Positions 44,549 to 52,708 of a DNA stretch of 64,000 nucleotides are shown here, piece by piece; position 1 is the stretch's first letter; every line of letters begins with the position of its first letter. Both the position numbers and the translations under genes were made by a program. Under the pieces are notes generated by a model. The model had not been told where the DNA came from. It was given only the letters and a program-made list of their open reading frames with translations, and made no database searches. The stretch spans positions 1,240,001-1,304,000 of the forward strand of contig CAZHLJ010000001.1 in the NCBI GenBank assembly GCA_964533215.1, given 5' to 3'. This stretch comes from Bact-08 sp964533215. GTDB taxonomy: Bacteria; Bacteroidota; Bacteroidia; Bacteroidales; UBA932.

Positions 44549-45114
44549 TACCCAATGAAGTCAGCGACAAATCCGAAAGACAGATCGTCAAGCCTGAATT
44601 CGCCTTTTGTAACGTGGCCTAGTAATGTAAGACGGATGCAATTGTTAAAAAAGAAATCCACCAGCTTTCCTTCATTTTCTGTAGTTACGCTGATAAGAAA
44701 AGATGTGTTATTGTCGTTGTATAGAAATTGCTTGTCACTCATTTCGGCATCCCCGGTGATGTCAAATCCAAGTTTTTTTACTGCGCAGGCTTCTGCAAGG
44801 CCACAAAAAAGACCGGCATGGTGAAGAGAATGGGCGCTTTCCACTAATTTATTCTCGATAGCATCGTAAAGGATTTCCAGGGCGGAGCTGTTATCGTCTT
44901 CTCCCTCTTTGTATTCTCCCACTAGATAGATTGTGTCACCTTTTTTGTTGAAGTTCATTGGTACCTTGTGACCATCTTTGGAAAATTGAGGGTCAAAGGG
45001 GTTCTTGATATACTTTGAAATGCTTGCGTGTAACTCTGTGCTTTCACTTAAAATACCGCTAATTTCAACTAGATCCTCAATGTCTGAAATCTGTTTTTTG
45101 AAATTGTCGTTCAT
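44548..45114 (-). CDS. orphan PurL/AIR-synthase C-terminal-like domain protein
   Basis: The 188-residue protein aligns by eye with the last AIRS_C part of FGAM synthase (PurL). KKGDTIYLVGEY corresponds to the EGDLIYLLGET region, and SAHSLHHAGLFCGLAEAC to the HDVSDGGL segment. FLYNDNNTSFLISVTTEN corresponds to the FSESQSRFLVTV strand, and LLGHVTKGEFRLDD to the IGxVT end. The catalytic aspartate and glycines of HDxSxGGL are lost and there is no ATP site, so it is unlikely to be an enzyme. It is coupled to the methyltransferase gene; its role is unknown. Confidence 0.6.
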   Translation of the reverse strand: MNDNFKKQISDIEDLVEISGILSESTELHASISKYIKNPFDPQFSKDGHKVPMNFNKKGDTIYLVGEYKEGEDDNSSALEILYDAIENKLVESAHSLHHAGLFCGLAEACAVKKLGFDITGDAEMSDKQFLYNDNNTSFLISVTTENEGKLVDFFFNNCIRLTLLGHVTKGEFRLDDLSFGFVADFIG

Positions 45115-45186
45115 AAATAGTTCAAATTTTGTTTCGGCTAAGTTACGAATTTTTCCTAAACTATTTCAAACTATAAAAAATCGTAC

Positions 45187-45194
45187 TATCTTTG
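45187..45194 (+). promoter_or_regulatory. -7 box of tRNA-Leu
   Basis: TATCTTTG matches TAnnTTTG and ends 9 bp before the tRNA. TTTC at 45164-45167 with a 19-bp spacer is a near-match to the -33 TTTG. Confidence 0.6.
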
Positions 45195-45203
45195 CACCAC
45201 CTA

Positions 45204-45290
45204 GCCCAGATGGTGAAATTGGTAGACACGCTACTTTGAGGGGGTAGTGCCGGTTCCGGTGTGCAAGTTCGAGTCTTGTTCTGGGCACCA
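45204..45290 (+). tRNA. tRNA-Leu (anticodon GAG)
   Basis: A class II tRNA of 87 nt including encoded CCA. The acceptor GCCCAGA pairs with TCTGGGC. The anticodon stem CTACT/GGTAG closes a TTGAGGG loop with anticodon GAG (reads CUC/CUU), followed by a long variable arm and T-arm CAAGTTCGAGTCTTG. It marks the left edge of the accessory region. Confidence 0.95.
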
Positions 45291-45305
45291 AATTTTAAAA
45301 TACTG

Positions 45306-45338
45306 TAAGTGACTCTAAATGGGTCACTTATTTTTTTT
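45306..45338 (+). terminator. terminator after tRNA-Leu
   Basis: An 8-bp stem TAAGTGAC/GTCACTTA with a 9-nt loop is followed by eight T, 15 bp after the tRNA end. Confidence 0.88.
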
Positions 45339-45872
45339 GTATCTCCCCAAATTATCATAAATTTTTGAAAAGAGGCAAAAGTGCGGACCTTTTTCTGTCT
45401 AGGTATGGGTTTTCGGATATCTTCGGTAATGGCCTTGTATCTCTCTATGTGAATTGCTGTAGATCTTCGGACATGCAACCACATTTACCCGCTATGCGTT
45501 CGTTCCTCTAAAAAACAAATGCGCCCTTTTGATTATGTCGATATAGATTTGGAGTCAGGTCGCCGGTTGTTTTTTTACGAGTCTCTCACTAAGCGGGTAC
45601 CCAAATGTTCATTTGCAATGTCCTCAGATTCTCCAGCATATTCTTTACTTGAGATGCAAGGCGAATGAAGCTTTTGAGATATAATTCAAACTCCACTCCT
45701 TAACATATTTTGCCACACTTTTACATTGCTTTATACTTTAAATATAGAAACAAGCCTTGAAAAGATTTTTCACAAATATTTGGGTAAAATGATTAAAAAT
45801 CATAAATTTACGATGTGCTACCTAAGACAAGATCCTGCAATCCGTCCTTTAGTATACACATAAACTTATCTT
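45339..45872. other. 530-bp gene-free stretch at the left end of the island
   Basis: No convincing gene was found. A minus-strand frame at 45161-45484 runs into the tRNA and looks like chance coding or decayed sequence. The words CACTAAGCG and GGGTACCCA occur at 45589-45606 and again, in the opposite order, near 58085-58100 at the far end of the island. The last 90 bp hold a promoter-like element (45780-45814). Confidence 0.5.
45780..45814 (+). promoter_or_regulatory. promoter-like repeat, copy 1
   Basis: A 35-bp element (TTGGGTAAAA, ATTAA, AATCATAAATTTAC) has TTTG, a 20-bp spacer and TAAATTTA, one base off the Bacteroidota promoter. A second copy with only a few differences is at 53974-54008. 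It precedes the lipoprotein gene at 45873. Confidence 0.5.
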
Positions 45873-46313
45873 ATGAAAACTCTAAATCTTTTATCATTTT
45901 TTTTAATGTTTTCGTTGCTATTTTATAGTTGTAACAAAGACATCGCAAAAACAGAAGAATCGAAAACAGAAGAACCGAAAGTAGTCGACTTGAATATTTT
46001 TAACGGTACTTATACTGGTTTTTTAACTGTTCAATACATCTCAGAAACTAAAACAGGAGCAACAACTTTAGTGTTGGACAAGGGGAAATACACTTGTTCT
46101 GGAAATTTTAACACTATCCCAGCAGGAGGGTCGGGGACATTTTTTGCCAAAGGAGATACAATCACCTTTAATGTTCTGGGCGGTTGGACTGCTAACTTTG
46201 ACGCGAACTTAGTTCTACATGGTAAGTATAAATACACATTAGATGGCAATAAGCTGACACTATTGACAGTTAATACTATTGGTCAGTACAAATACAACCT
46301 CGGGAGAAATTGA
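45873..46313 (+). CDS. lipoprotein of unknown function
   Basis: This 146-residue protein has a lipoprotein signal (SLLFYSCNKD). A lysine/glutamate-rich linker is followed by about 100 residues of beta strands (FNGTYTGFLTVQY, GGSGTFFAKGDTITF, YKYTLDGNKLTLL). The pattern resembles small lipocalin-like or meta-type domains but no family is certain. It is the first gene of the accessory island, behind a promoter-like element. Confidence 0.6.
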   Translation: MKTLNLLSFFLMFSLLFYSCNKDIAKTEESKTEEPKVVDLNIFNGTYTGFLTVQYISETKTGATTLVLDKGKYTCSGNFNTIPAGGSGTFFAKGDTITFNVLGGWTANFDANLVLHGKYKYTLDGNKLTLLTVNTIGQYKYNLGRN

Positions 46314-46353
46314 CAACAGCAAAAACGGGACAAACAACTTAAAACAAAATTCT

Positions 46354-46899
46354 ATGAAAAATGTAATAATTAATATTTCTCTCACAATTATTATTTTAAC
46401 AGCATTTTCATTTACTCTGACATCTTGTAATCAATCTGGACAGGACAAAACAACCATACAAAGCCAGAATGAACAAAAAAAGCATGAAACGATAGAAAAA
46501 ATAGATCAAATTTATGATAAGGCGACATATAACCAAGGGGGCATAAGATCAATTTTAACTTTCTCGAGAAGAGCCGCAACGAACTTTGATACATTTGTTT
46601 ATCTTGCTGAAATGGCAAATGAATTTGGATATCATACAGATGCTTTTGTTTATATCGCTAGATATGCATCCAAGGCAAAGGTAGAAACTGATTATTTTAA
46701 GCAGCTTGCAGATCTGTCAGTAATGAAATTAAGCGAGACGAAAAAAATAGAGGTAATAGCATGTGATATATCAAAATTAAAGACACCTACCAGTACCAAA
46801 ATTGAAAATGAATTACAGGAGTTTAGAAATGCTGCTGATTTTAAAACCTTAGATGAAGCAAAAGCATATAATAAGAGAATTTCCAATGTTAAGAAATAA
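46354..46899 (+). CDS. helical lipoprotein of unknown function
   Basis: The protein of 181 residues has a lipoprotein signal ending in TLTSCNQSG. The frame is open from an ATG at 46279, but that would add 25 hydrophilic residues before the signal, so 46354 is preferred. The mature part is mostly helical and charged, with a TPR-like middle (FVYLAEMANEFGYHTDAFVYI). No catalytic motif is seen. Confidence 0.55.
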   Translation: MKNVIINISLTIIILTAFSFTLTSCNQSGQDKTTIQSQNEQKKHETIEKIDQIYDKATYNQGGIRSILTFSRRAATNFDTFVYLAEMANEFGYHTDAFVYIARYASKAKVETDYFKQLADLSVMKLSETKKIEVIACDISKLKTPTSTKIENELQEFRNAADFKTLDEAKAYNKRISNVKK

Positions 46900-46926
46900 T
46901 AGAAACGATAAACAGTTTCAATTAAG

Positions 46927-47100
46927 TTGAACATTAACTGCATTTTGATTTTAGAAAGATCGAACTTTAACAAAGCTGATCATAAGTTTGAGTATTATGA
47001 TAATATACTGATTGCTATCGATGGAGTTCCATGTAATTCGTGTTTCCGAACAATCTTAAGCAACGAAGATTCTATTTTGACGGAATATTTTCAACAATAA
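46927..47100 (+). pseudogene. 3' fragment of an unidentified gene
   Basis: An open frame of 57 codons with protein-like composition (FEYYDNILIAIDGVPCNSCF) ends at TAA 47100. There is no ATG start; the only starter is TTG 46927, and a stop lies a few codons earlier. It looks like the tail of a lost gene, and its stop codon abuts an attC-like element, as cassette genes do. Confidence 0.4.
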
Positions 47101-47243
47101 GCCACTATGCATAGCAGCGTGTAGCCGCAAATGCGGGTTTTCGGTTTGTTGTAGCTTTATTATTATTAACTTCGTTTACAGTAGCGTAAAGTACTCTGTT
47201 GTTAAGGCCACAACTTTCTGCAACACGCGAAACGTTATGTGAC
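47101..47243 (+). repeat. attC-like element 1
   Basis: The element begins GCCACTATGC and ends CGTTATGTGAC. Inner arms GCGTGTAG (47117-47124) and CAACACGC (47221-47228) pair at 7 of 8 positions; the outer arms pair weakly. The 143-bp size is at the upper end for integron attC sites. The alpha/beta-hydrolase gene begins 20 bp later. Confidence 0.4.
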
Positions 47244-47262
47244 ATTTTAAAGAAGAAGACAT

Positions 47263-48018
47263 ATGGCATTTTTTACATTTGAGGATAAGAAAGTTTATTA
47301 TAAAGAAATTGGGACAGGGGAACCGATATTGTTATTAGCAGGAAATACGGCTTCTTCAAAAATGTTTAAATCTATAATTGGTAAATATTCTAAAGATTTC
47401 AAAGTGATTTTGATTGATTTTCCTGGGCATGGAAAATCTGATAGACTTGAAAAATTTGAGATTGATTTTTGGTATTATAACTCAAGAGTATGTTATCAGT
47501 TGATTGATTTTTTAAAACTCGATAAAGTTTCTGTTATTGGAACAAGCGGAGGTGCATTAGTCGCAATAAATTTAGGTATAGAGCATCCAGAAAAAATTAA
47601 ATATTTAATCGCAGATAGTTTTGAAGGTGAATATCCTTTAAATTCATACATAGACTCATTAGAAAGTGATAGAGAAAAAGGAAAGAAGAACATATTTGCA
47701 AAATTGTTTTGGTTTTTTAATCATGGTTTTGATTGGAAAAAAATAGTGGATTTGGATACAGAGATGCTGGTTAATTTTTCAAAACAAGGTAAATCATTTT
47801 TTCATAAGTCAATTTCGGAATTAATAGTTCCAACTTTATTGACAGGTAGTAAACTCGATGAGTATTGTGATTCATTGGATAAAATATATGAAGCATTGAA
47901 AATGAAAAATGATAAACTTGAAATTCATATGTTTGATAAAGGGAAACATCCAGCAATGTTAACAAACAAGAATGGCTTTTATGAACTAGTGAAAGACAGA
48001 ATAAAAAATGCCACATAA
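47263..48018 (+). CDS. alpha/beta-hydrolase
   Basis: This 251-residue cytoplasmic hydrolase has the nucleophile elbow GTSGGA (near residue 95), the acid in TGSKLDEYC and the histidine in KGKHPAM. The early segments TGEPILLLAGN (oxyanion) and IDFPGHGKSD are typical of the family of esterases and haloperoxidase-like enzymes. The substrate is not predictable. Its stop codon TAA lies inside the GCCACATAAC arm of the following attC-like element, exactly as in many integron cassettes. Confidence 0.82.
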   Translation: MAFFTFEDKKVYYKEIGTGEPILLLAGNTASSKMFKSIIGKYSKDFKVILIDFPGHGKSDRLEKFEIDFWYYNSRVCYQLIDFLKLDKVSVIGTSGGALVAINLGIEHPEKIKYLIADSFEGEYPLNSYIDSLESDREKGKKNIFAKLFWFFNHGFDWKKIVDLDTEMLVNFSKQGKSFFHKSISELIVPTLLTGSKLDEYCDSLDKIYEALKMKNDKLEIHMFDKGKHPAMLTNKNGFYELVKDRIKNAT

Positions 48019-48090
48019 CATGTGGTTGAATATTGTTACTGATGATGCAACAGCGAGGTTTTTGCTCACCACAAAACTCATTAACGGTGG
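48010..48090 (+). repeat. attC-like element 2
   Basis: GCCACATAAC opens the element and is nearly the reverse complement of GTTATGTGAC at the end of element 1. Inner arms TGTGGT (48021-48026) and ACCACA (48068-48073) are perfect; outer CCAC and GTGG (48087-48090) also pair. The next gene begins 22 bp later. Confidence 0.4.
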
Positions 48091-48112
48091 ATAGGTAAAT
48101 AAAACACACAAT

Positions 48113-48487
48113 ATGAAAACTTTTAACTTAAAGAAAATATTAAGACTCTATTTGCCTTCGGTTATATTTTTCGGGTTTTTAGCTACTCATGCATTAGCAT
48201 CAAATATGCTTTTAATAAACATAATAGCGGGTATCTTCGCTTTACTGATAGTAGTGAATTTGTTTCTCCAGAATATGCTTTTAAGCAGAATACTCGGAAC
48301 GTTTTTTCTTTTAGGCTCGTTATACATGGTGTTGGCATTTTTTGATGATGTTTTTGATGGAGAAGCAACTATAGAATACCTCTTTGGATTCTTTATGATA
48401 CTATTCAGTATTGCGATGTCAATATTGTTAATAATTGGATATAATAAGCACCATCAAGAAGAAATCAATGGGCATACAGAAGCATAG
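48113..48487 (+). CDS. small membrane protein of unknown function
   Basis: The 124-residue protein has four hydrophobic helices separated by short loops (near residues 12-28, 32-50, 57-75 and 88-110) and a polar C-terminus with KHHQEEINGH. No enzymatic or transport motif was recognised. It is a single-gene unit between two attC-like elements; its stop is 15 bp before the third one. Confidence 0.65.
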   Translation: MKTFNLKKILRLYLPSVIFFGFLATHALASNMLLINIIAGIFALLIVVNLFLQNMLLSRILGTFFLLGSLYMVLAFFDDVFDGEATIEYLFGFFMILFSIAMSILLIIGYNKHHQEEINGHTEA

Positions 48488-48502
48488 ATACAAGTAAAAC
48501 AG

Positions 48503-48563
48503 CACATAACATCAGCTTGCATTCACGCTAACGCGCAAACTGCAAGCCTCCAACCGTTAGCGG
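48503..48563 (+). repeat. attC-like element 3
   Basis: In 61 bp it has CACATAAC, perfect inner arms GCTTGCA (48515-48521) and TGCAAGC (48541-48547), and a final GTTAGCGG; TAAC and GTTA form the outer pair. This R''-L''-loop-L'-R' order and size are those of integron attC sites, though the spacers (4 and 8 nt) deviate. Confidence 0.5.
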
Positions 48564-48630
48564 TCATGCTATAGTGACCAATGCTAGCTTGAAACGATAG
48601 TAATAAATGACAACAAATAAACTGAAAACA

Positions 48631-49872
48631 ATGAACTTCCGACAACTTTTTTTATTCATCTTTCTTTTGTCTGCCACAGTTGTTCACGGACAAGTTACCA
48701 ACAGCAATTTTTCTAAGTTTGCAATTAAACAAGATAGTTTATTCAACCTTGCTTACAAACAAAAAAATGTCAATACCTACAACAAACTGCTGAATGAGTT
48801 TTTATCCGAATATGGCAAACTATCTGTGGACGACAAAAACAAATTTTCAAAAAATCTAAAGAGTGCATATTACAATCTTTGTTGCACCTATTCCTTATTA
48901 AACAACAAACAAATGGCACTGAAATATCTAAATAAAGCTATTGAAGCTGGATACGTGAACTACAAACGCATTCAGTTGGACAGCGATTTAGATAATATCC
49001 GAAAGGAGAAAGATTTTCAAGGCATCAATAATCGATTAAGGAATATTGGCGATTATATTTATATACTTAAAAAAGCAGAAAAATACAATCCTGCAGACCA
49101 AAGACAAGTTCCGAAATTTACATATCAATCAAGCGACAATCCAAACTTAAGGATCTTGCGCAAAACATTCAATCTGGACTCTATTGCAGGGACAGGAAAT
49201 GATATTTCACAAATTTTAAACTTGATGCATTGGGTACACAATTTAATTCCGCATGATGGGAATCATGCCAATCCTGTTGTTAAAAATGCACTGAGCATTA
49301 TTAATGAATGCAAAAAGGAACATAGAGGATTAAATTGCAGGGGTTTGGCGACAGTTTTGAATGAGTGTTATTTGTCAATGGGTATTAAGTCGAGATTTAT
49401 TACCTGCCTCCCCAAAGACAGCTTAAAAATTGATTTTGACTGCCATGTAATTAATTCGGTTTACTCAACCTCACTAAAAAAATGGATATGGATTGACCCC
49501 ACAAATGATGCTTATGTAATGAATGAGAAAGGAGAATTGTTAAGCATAGCAGAGGTAAGAGAAAGATTAATATCAGACAAGCCTCTAATATTAAATCCGG
49601 ATGCAAATTGGAATCATAAAACTTCACTGACTAAAGAAATATATTTAAAAAACTACATGGCCAAGAATTTATACATACTTAAATGTCCATTGAGCAGTGA
49701 ATACGATACTGAGACACAAGCATCCGACAAGTTGATTAATTATATCATGCTTCTTCCGTTAGATTATTTTAATCAAACACCTGACAAGTCAGAAGAAAAA
49801 ATCGAACAAACAAATACAACTTATATAACATACAAGACAAACAACCAAAAATTATTTTGGCAAACACCTTGA
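48631..49872 (+). CDS. secreted transglutaminase-like protein
   Basis: The protein of about 413 residues has a signal peptide (VVHGQ cleavage); an ATG 24 bp earlier (48607) is possible but gives a worse signal. The N-terminal half has TPR-like helices. The transglutaminase-like core follows, with the cysteine in GLNCRGLATVLNECY, the histidine in DCHVINSVY and the aspartate in WIWIDPTND. Such domains act as peptidases or amide-transferring enzymes in the periplasm. The last residues run into unrelated sequence, so the 3' end may have been altered. Confidence 0.75.
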   Translation: MNFRQLFLFIFLLSATVVHGQVTNSNFSKFAIKQDSLFNLAYKQKNVNTYNKLLNEFLSEYGKLSVDDKNKFSKNLKSAYYNLCCTYSLLNNKQMALKYLNKAIEAGYVNYKRIQLDSDLDNIRKEKDFQGINNRLRNIGDYIYILKKAEKYNPADQRQVPKFTYQSSDNPNLRILRKTFNLDSIAGTGNDISQILNLMHWVHNLIPHDGNHANPVVKNALSIINECKKEHRGLNCRGLATVLNECYLSMGIKSRFITCLPKDSLKIDFDCHVINSVYSTSLKKWIWIDPTNDAYVMNEKGELLSIAEVRERLISDKPLILNPDANWNHKTSLTKEIYLKNYMAKNLYILKCPLSSEYDTETQASDKLINYIMLLPLDYFNQTPDKSEEKIEQTNTTYITYKTNNQKLFWQTP

Positions 49873-49898
49873 AAAGCAAAGGGCCCGGGCTGCTTTTC
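49871..49898. repeat. hairpin at the 3' end of the transglutaminase-like gene
   Basis: GAAAAGCA and TGCTTTTC form a perfect 8-bp stem around a GC-rich 12-nt loop that itself contains GGGCCC. No T-run follows. The GC-rich 110 bp after it contrasts with the AT-rich neighbours. Confidence 0.4.
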
Positions 49899-49986
49899 GG
49901 CTAGACTGGAAATCTCCCGCAAGACACTGCAGCAAACTCACCAGCGTACCCAACAGCGGAAACTTTATAGGGCAAAAAAATAATCT

Positions 49987-50400
49987 GTGGAACAAAAAGA
50001 TTACATATTGAGGGATATTGAGAAGATCGGAATGATAATAAGTACTATCCGACAAAAACTCTTTGGAGGTAATGGAAATCTATCTTTAACCGTTGAGAAA
50101 CAATTTAAAGAGTTGAAAGAGATGTTGTTGGATGAAACAAATTTCGACCTTGATAAAATGTTGTCCTTAAGCATTGAAGAATCTAATGAATATATAAGTA
50201 GTTTTAAGGGTTTTAGTGTCGAGAATATTGAGCTTATAGCGGAATGTATTTCTAAAATATGTCTTATCGATAATTCTGGCGTTTCAAAAGAATATCTTGG
50301 AAAAGCACTGCAACTATATGAAATTTGTAATTTTAAAAGCAAAACTTATTCATTTGAACGAGAAACGAATATAAAGACAATAAAAAATACCCAACTATGA
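49987..50400 (+). CDS. DUF6483-like helical protein
   Basis: This 137-residue, mostly helical protein begins at GTG 49987. The start, EQKDYILRDIEKIGMIISTI, followed by a K-x-FGG segment, resembles DUF6483 proteins of unknown function; the match was made by eye. It has no signal peptide. Its stop overlaps the ATG of the next gene (ATGA), so the two are translationally coupled. Confidence 0.6.
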   Translation: MEQKDYILRDIEKIGMIISTIRQKLFGGNGNLSLTVEKQFKELKEMLLDETNFDLDKMLSLSIEESNEYISSFKGFSVENIELIAECISKICLIDNSGVSKEYLGKALQLYEICNFKSKTYSFERETNIKTIKNTQL

Positions 50401-51689
50401 ATATAGTACAAATTTTGATGTCAATTTCTTTTATGGTTATTATTGGTTGTAGCCCCAAAAAAGAGCAGGTTAATCATTTCTCTTCTTCAAATGATACCAT
50501 CATTCTCAAAGCAGAAAAGGTAAAAGGCCTTGGTGTTTTTTCTGCTGGAGCAGGAGAGATATATTTTAAAGACACAATAGAGGAATATGATTATCCAGTA
50601 ATTTTTCCTAAAAATATTACTGACATTAAACTTGCATGGCAATATGTAGATATGAAGCCATTTGAATATGGATATTCAAAAAAAGGAGAATTTGATAAGT
50701 CAACATTTTTAAAATATGTGTCAGCAATGAAAATTGACACGTTTAATATCCCCTCCATAAAAGATAATTCTATCAGTATAATGTCAGGTCGAAGAGGGAA
50801 TGACACTATATTCATTGTCGACGAGAATAATAACAAGGACTTTAGAGATGATTCGGTAAGGTTATATTACAAAATGGATTGGAAGACAACCTCAAAACTT
50901 ATTAAGTGTAAATACAAAATATATAATGGTCAAAAAATGGTTGAAGATTCCAGCTGGGTAAATATTGGAAATATGGGAAATAAGGAACTACTGTTTTTTG
51001 TATCCCATCATCTAGAATCTACATTTTCAATAGATAATAAAAATTACCAAATTGGAGTTGTAGATAGACAATCTAACTTTTGTTTTGACGAGCCTATTCT
51101 TGCATTGACATCCCAAAATGGAATAAAAAAAGATACTCTGTTAGAAAAGGATTTGTTAAAAAAAGGTGAATGTTTGAAGATAAAAGATACATACTATCGT
51201 TTTGATGAAATTTCAAATGATGGTAAATTCATTACCCTGATAAAAGAAAAGGACTTCAACAATATTGTGGGAACTCAGGTTGGCATGCTAGCTCCTGATT
51301 TTAATTGCCATTCAATTGATGGAGATTTTATCTCTCTCAAAGATTATAAAGGGAAGTATTTTTTGCTTATCAATGTTTCAGCTTGTTATTCTGAAAAAAG
51401 CAGCTACGAATGCTACAAAGAATTGACAGAAACATATAACGGCAAATTTGATTTTCTTGGCATAGACAATTCACCCGTTACTCTCAGGAATAACATAAGA
51501 ACATTAAACCTTTCAGGTAAATTTGCTATTGTAGATGAAAATGTGATGCTAAAAGCATATAGACCCGAATTCTGTTCAAGAACTTGTTACTTGATCAATC
51601 CAGAAGGTCGCATTGTTGATAAATTTAAGATATTTGACTGGAAATCTAATCTGGCAAACACATTTGGAGTTATTAAAGCTTCTTGGTAA
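50397..51689 (+). CDS. lipoprotein with C-terminal redoxin-like domain
   Basis: The 430-residue protein has a lipobox (VIIGCSPKK) and a beta-rich unknown region to about residue 290. A thioredoxin/AhpC-like domain follows (APDFNCHSIDGDFISLKDYKGK). The expected CxxC is replaced by SACYSEKSSYEC, and CSRTC lies later, so redox activity would need unusual cysteine pairs. It resembles the TlpA-like lipoproteins of Bacteroidota. It is coupled to the DUF6483-like gene. Confidence 0.7.
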   Translation: MNIVQILMSISFMVIIGCSPKKEQVNHFSSSNDTIILKAEKVKGLGVFSAGAGEIYFKDTIEEYDYPVIFPKNITDIKLAWQYVDMKPFEYGYSKKGEFDKSTFLKYVSAMKIDTFNIPSIKDNSISIMSGRRGNDTIFIVDENNNKDFRDDSVRLYYKMDWKTTSKLIKCKYKIYNGQKMVEDSSWVNIGNMGNKELLFFVSHHLESTFSIDNKNYQIGVVDRQSNFCFDEPILALTSQNGIKKDTLLEKDLLKKGECLKIKDTYYRFDEISNDGKFITLIKEKDFNNIVGTQVGMLAPDFNCHSIDGDFISLKDYKGKYFLLINVSACYSEKSSYECYKELTETYNGKFDFLGIDNSPVTLRNNIRTLNLSGKFAIVDENVMLKAYRPEFCSRTCYLINPEGRIVDKFKIFDWKSNLANTFGVIKASW

Positions 51690-51715
51690 TTTAATAGGGG
51701 AAAGGCAACAGGGAT

Positions 51716-52174
51716 ATGGTGAAAATAGAAAAAATTATAGAAAATAAGAAACAATTCCTTGACTTATTGTTGTTGGCAGACGAGCAGGAAAATATGATAG
51801 ACAAGTATTTGCCGAATGGAGACTTGTTTGCTTTATATGATGATGATTTGAAAAGTGTTTGCGTTGTCGTGCCGATAAATAACGAAACCTGCGAGTTGAA
51901 AAACATAGCTACATACGAGAAATATCAAGGCAAAGGGTACGGCAGGGCACTGATAAATTTTATTTCTGAGTGCTACAAAAACGACTACAAAACAATGCTT
52001 GTAGGAACAGGCGAAACTCCGGTAATCTTGTCGTTCTATGAAGGGTGCGGATTTGAAAAGTCTCATCGGGTAAAGAATTTTTTTACAGAAAATTACGACC
52101 ATCCTATGTTCGATGGCGACATACAACTTGTTGACATGATATATCTTAAAAAGGATTTGTGGAAAATTTATTAA
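51716..52174 (+). CDS. GNAT-family N-acetyltransferase
   Basis: This 152-residue protein has the GNAT core with the acetyl-CoA-binding motif YQGKGYGRALINFI (near residue 70) and the later LSFYEGCGFEKSHR. No substrate-specific feature was recognised. It overlaps the next acetyltransferase gene by 16 bp, giving a two-gene unit of different GNAT branches. Confidence 0.82.
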   Translation: MVKIEKIIENKKQFLDLLLLADEQENMIDKYLPNGDLFALYDDDLKSVCVVVPINNETCELKNIATYEKYQGKGYGRALINFISECYKNDYKTMLVGTGETPVILSFYEGCGFEKSHRVKNFFTENYDHPMFDGDIQLVDMIYLKKDLWKIY

Positions 52175-52659
52175 AATTAAGACCTTTACAAGATACAGAT
52201 GTTGAGCAATTGAAAATATGGTTGTTCAAAGACCATATTTTAAAATGGTATCACGATACTGACGATTGGTTTAAAGAGATAAAAGGAAGAAGGAGTGAAT
52301 TTAGTTTCTTGCACCATTTTATTGTTAATAAAGGAGATGAGCCAATAGGGTTTTGCCAATATTATGATTGTTTTGATGCAAAGGAACTTTGGTATTCTGT
52401 AGAAAACAGGGGAGAAGTATTCAGTATTGATTATCTGATTGGAGAAGAAAAATATTTGCGAAAAGGTTTTGGAAAACAGATAATAAAACAACTTATTGAC
52501 GAAATAAGCAAAGAAAATGACAAATTCGAAATTATTGTACAGCCCGAAATGGAGAATACAGCCTCAAACAAAACTCTGTTGGCTAATGCTTTTATCTATG
52601 ATGAAAATAAACAATACTATACTATTAAAATAGGAACTCAGATATTTGAGACAAAATGA
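52159..52659 (+). CDS. GNAT acetyltransferase, AAC(6')-like branch
   Basis: The 166-residue protein begins at GTG 52159 (a TTG is in frame nearby; there is no early ATG). LRPLQDTDVEQLKIWLFKD and HILKWYHDTDDWFKEI, together with FSIDYLIGEEKYLRKGFGKQII, match the branch that includes aminoglycoside 6'-acetyltransferases and siderophore acyltransferases. Resistance cannot be inferred from this resemblance alone. Confidence 0.75.
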   Translation: MENLLKLRPLQDTDVEQLKIWLFKDHILKWYHDTDDWFKEIKGRRSEFSFLHHFIVNKGDEPIGFCQYYDCFDAKELWYSVENRGEVFSIDYLIGEEKYLRKGFGKQIIKQLIDEISKENDKFEIIVQPEMENTASNKTLLANAFIYDENKQYYTIKIGTQIFETK

Positions 52660-52708
52660 TGACAAAATGCACTACTGCTTTAATAATTATAGACATTCAA
52701 AACGACAT

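Noticed and set aside
45161..45484. 107-codon minus-strand frame overlapping tRNA-Leu
   Set aside because: It runs through the tRNA and its terminator and has no recognisable domain; at best it contains decayed sequence.
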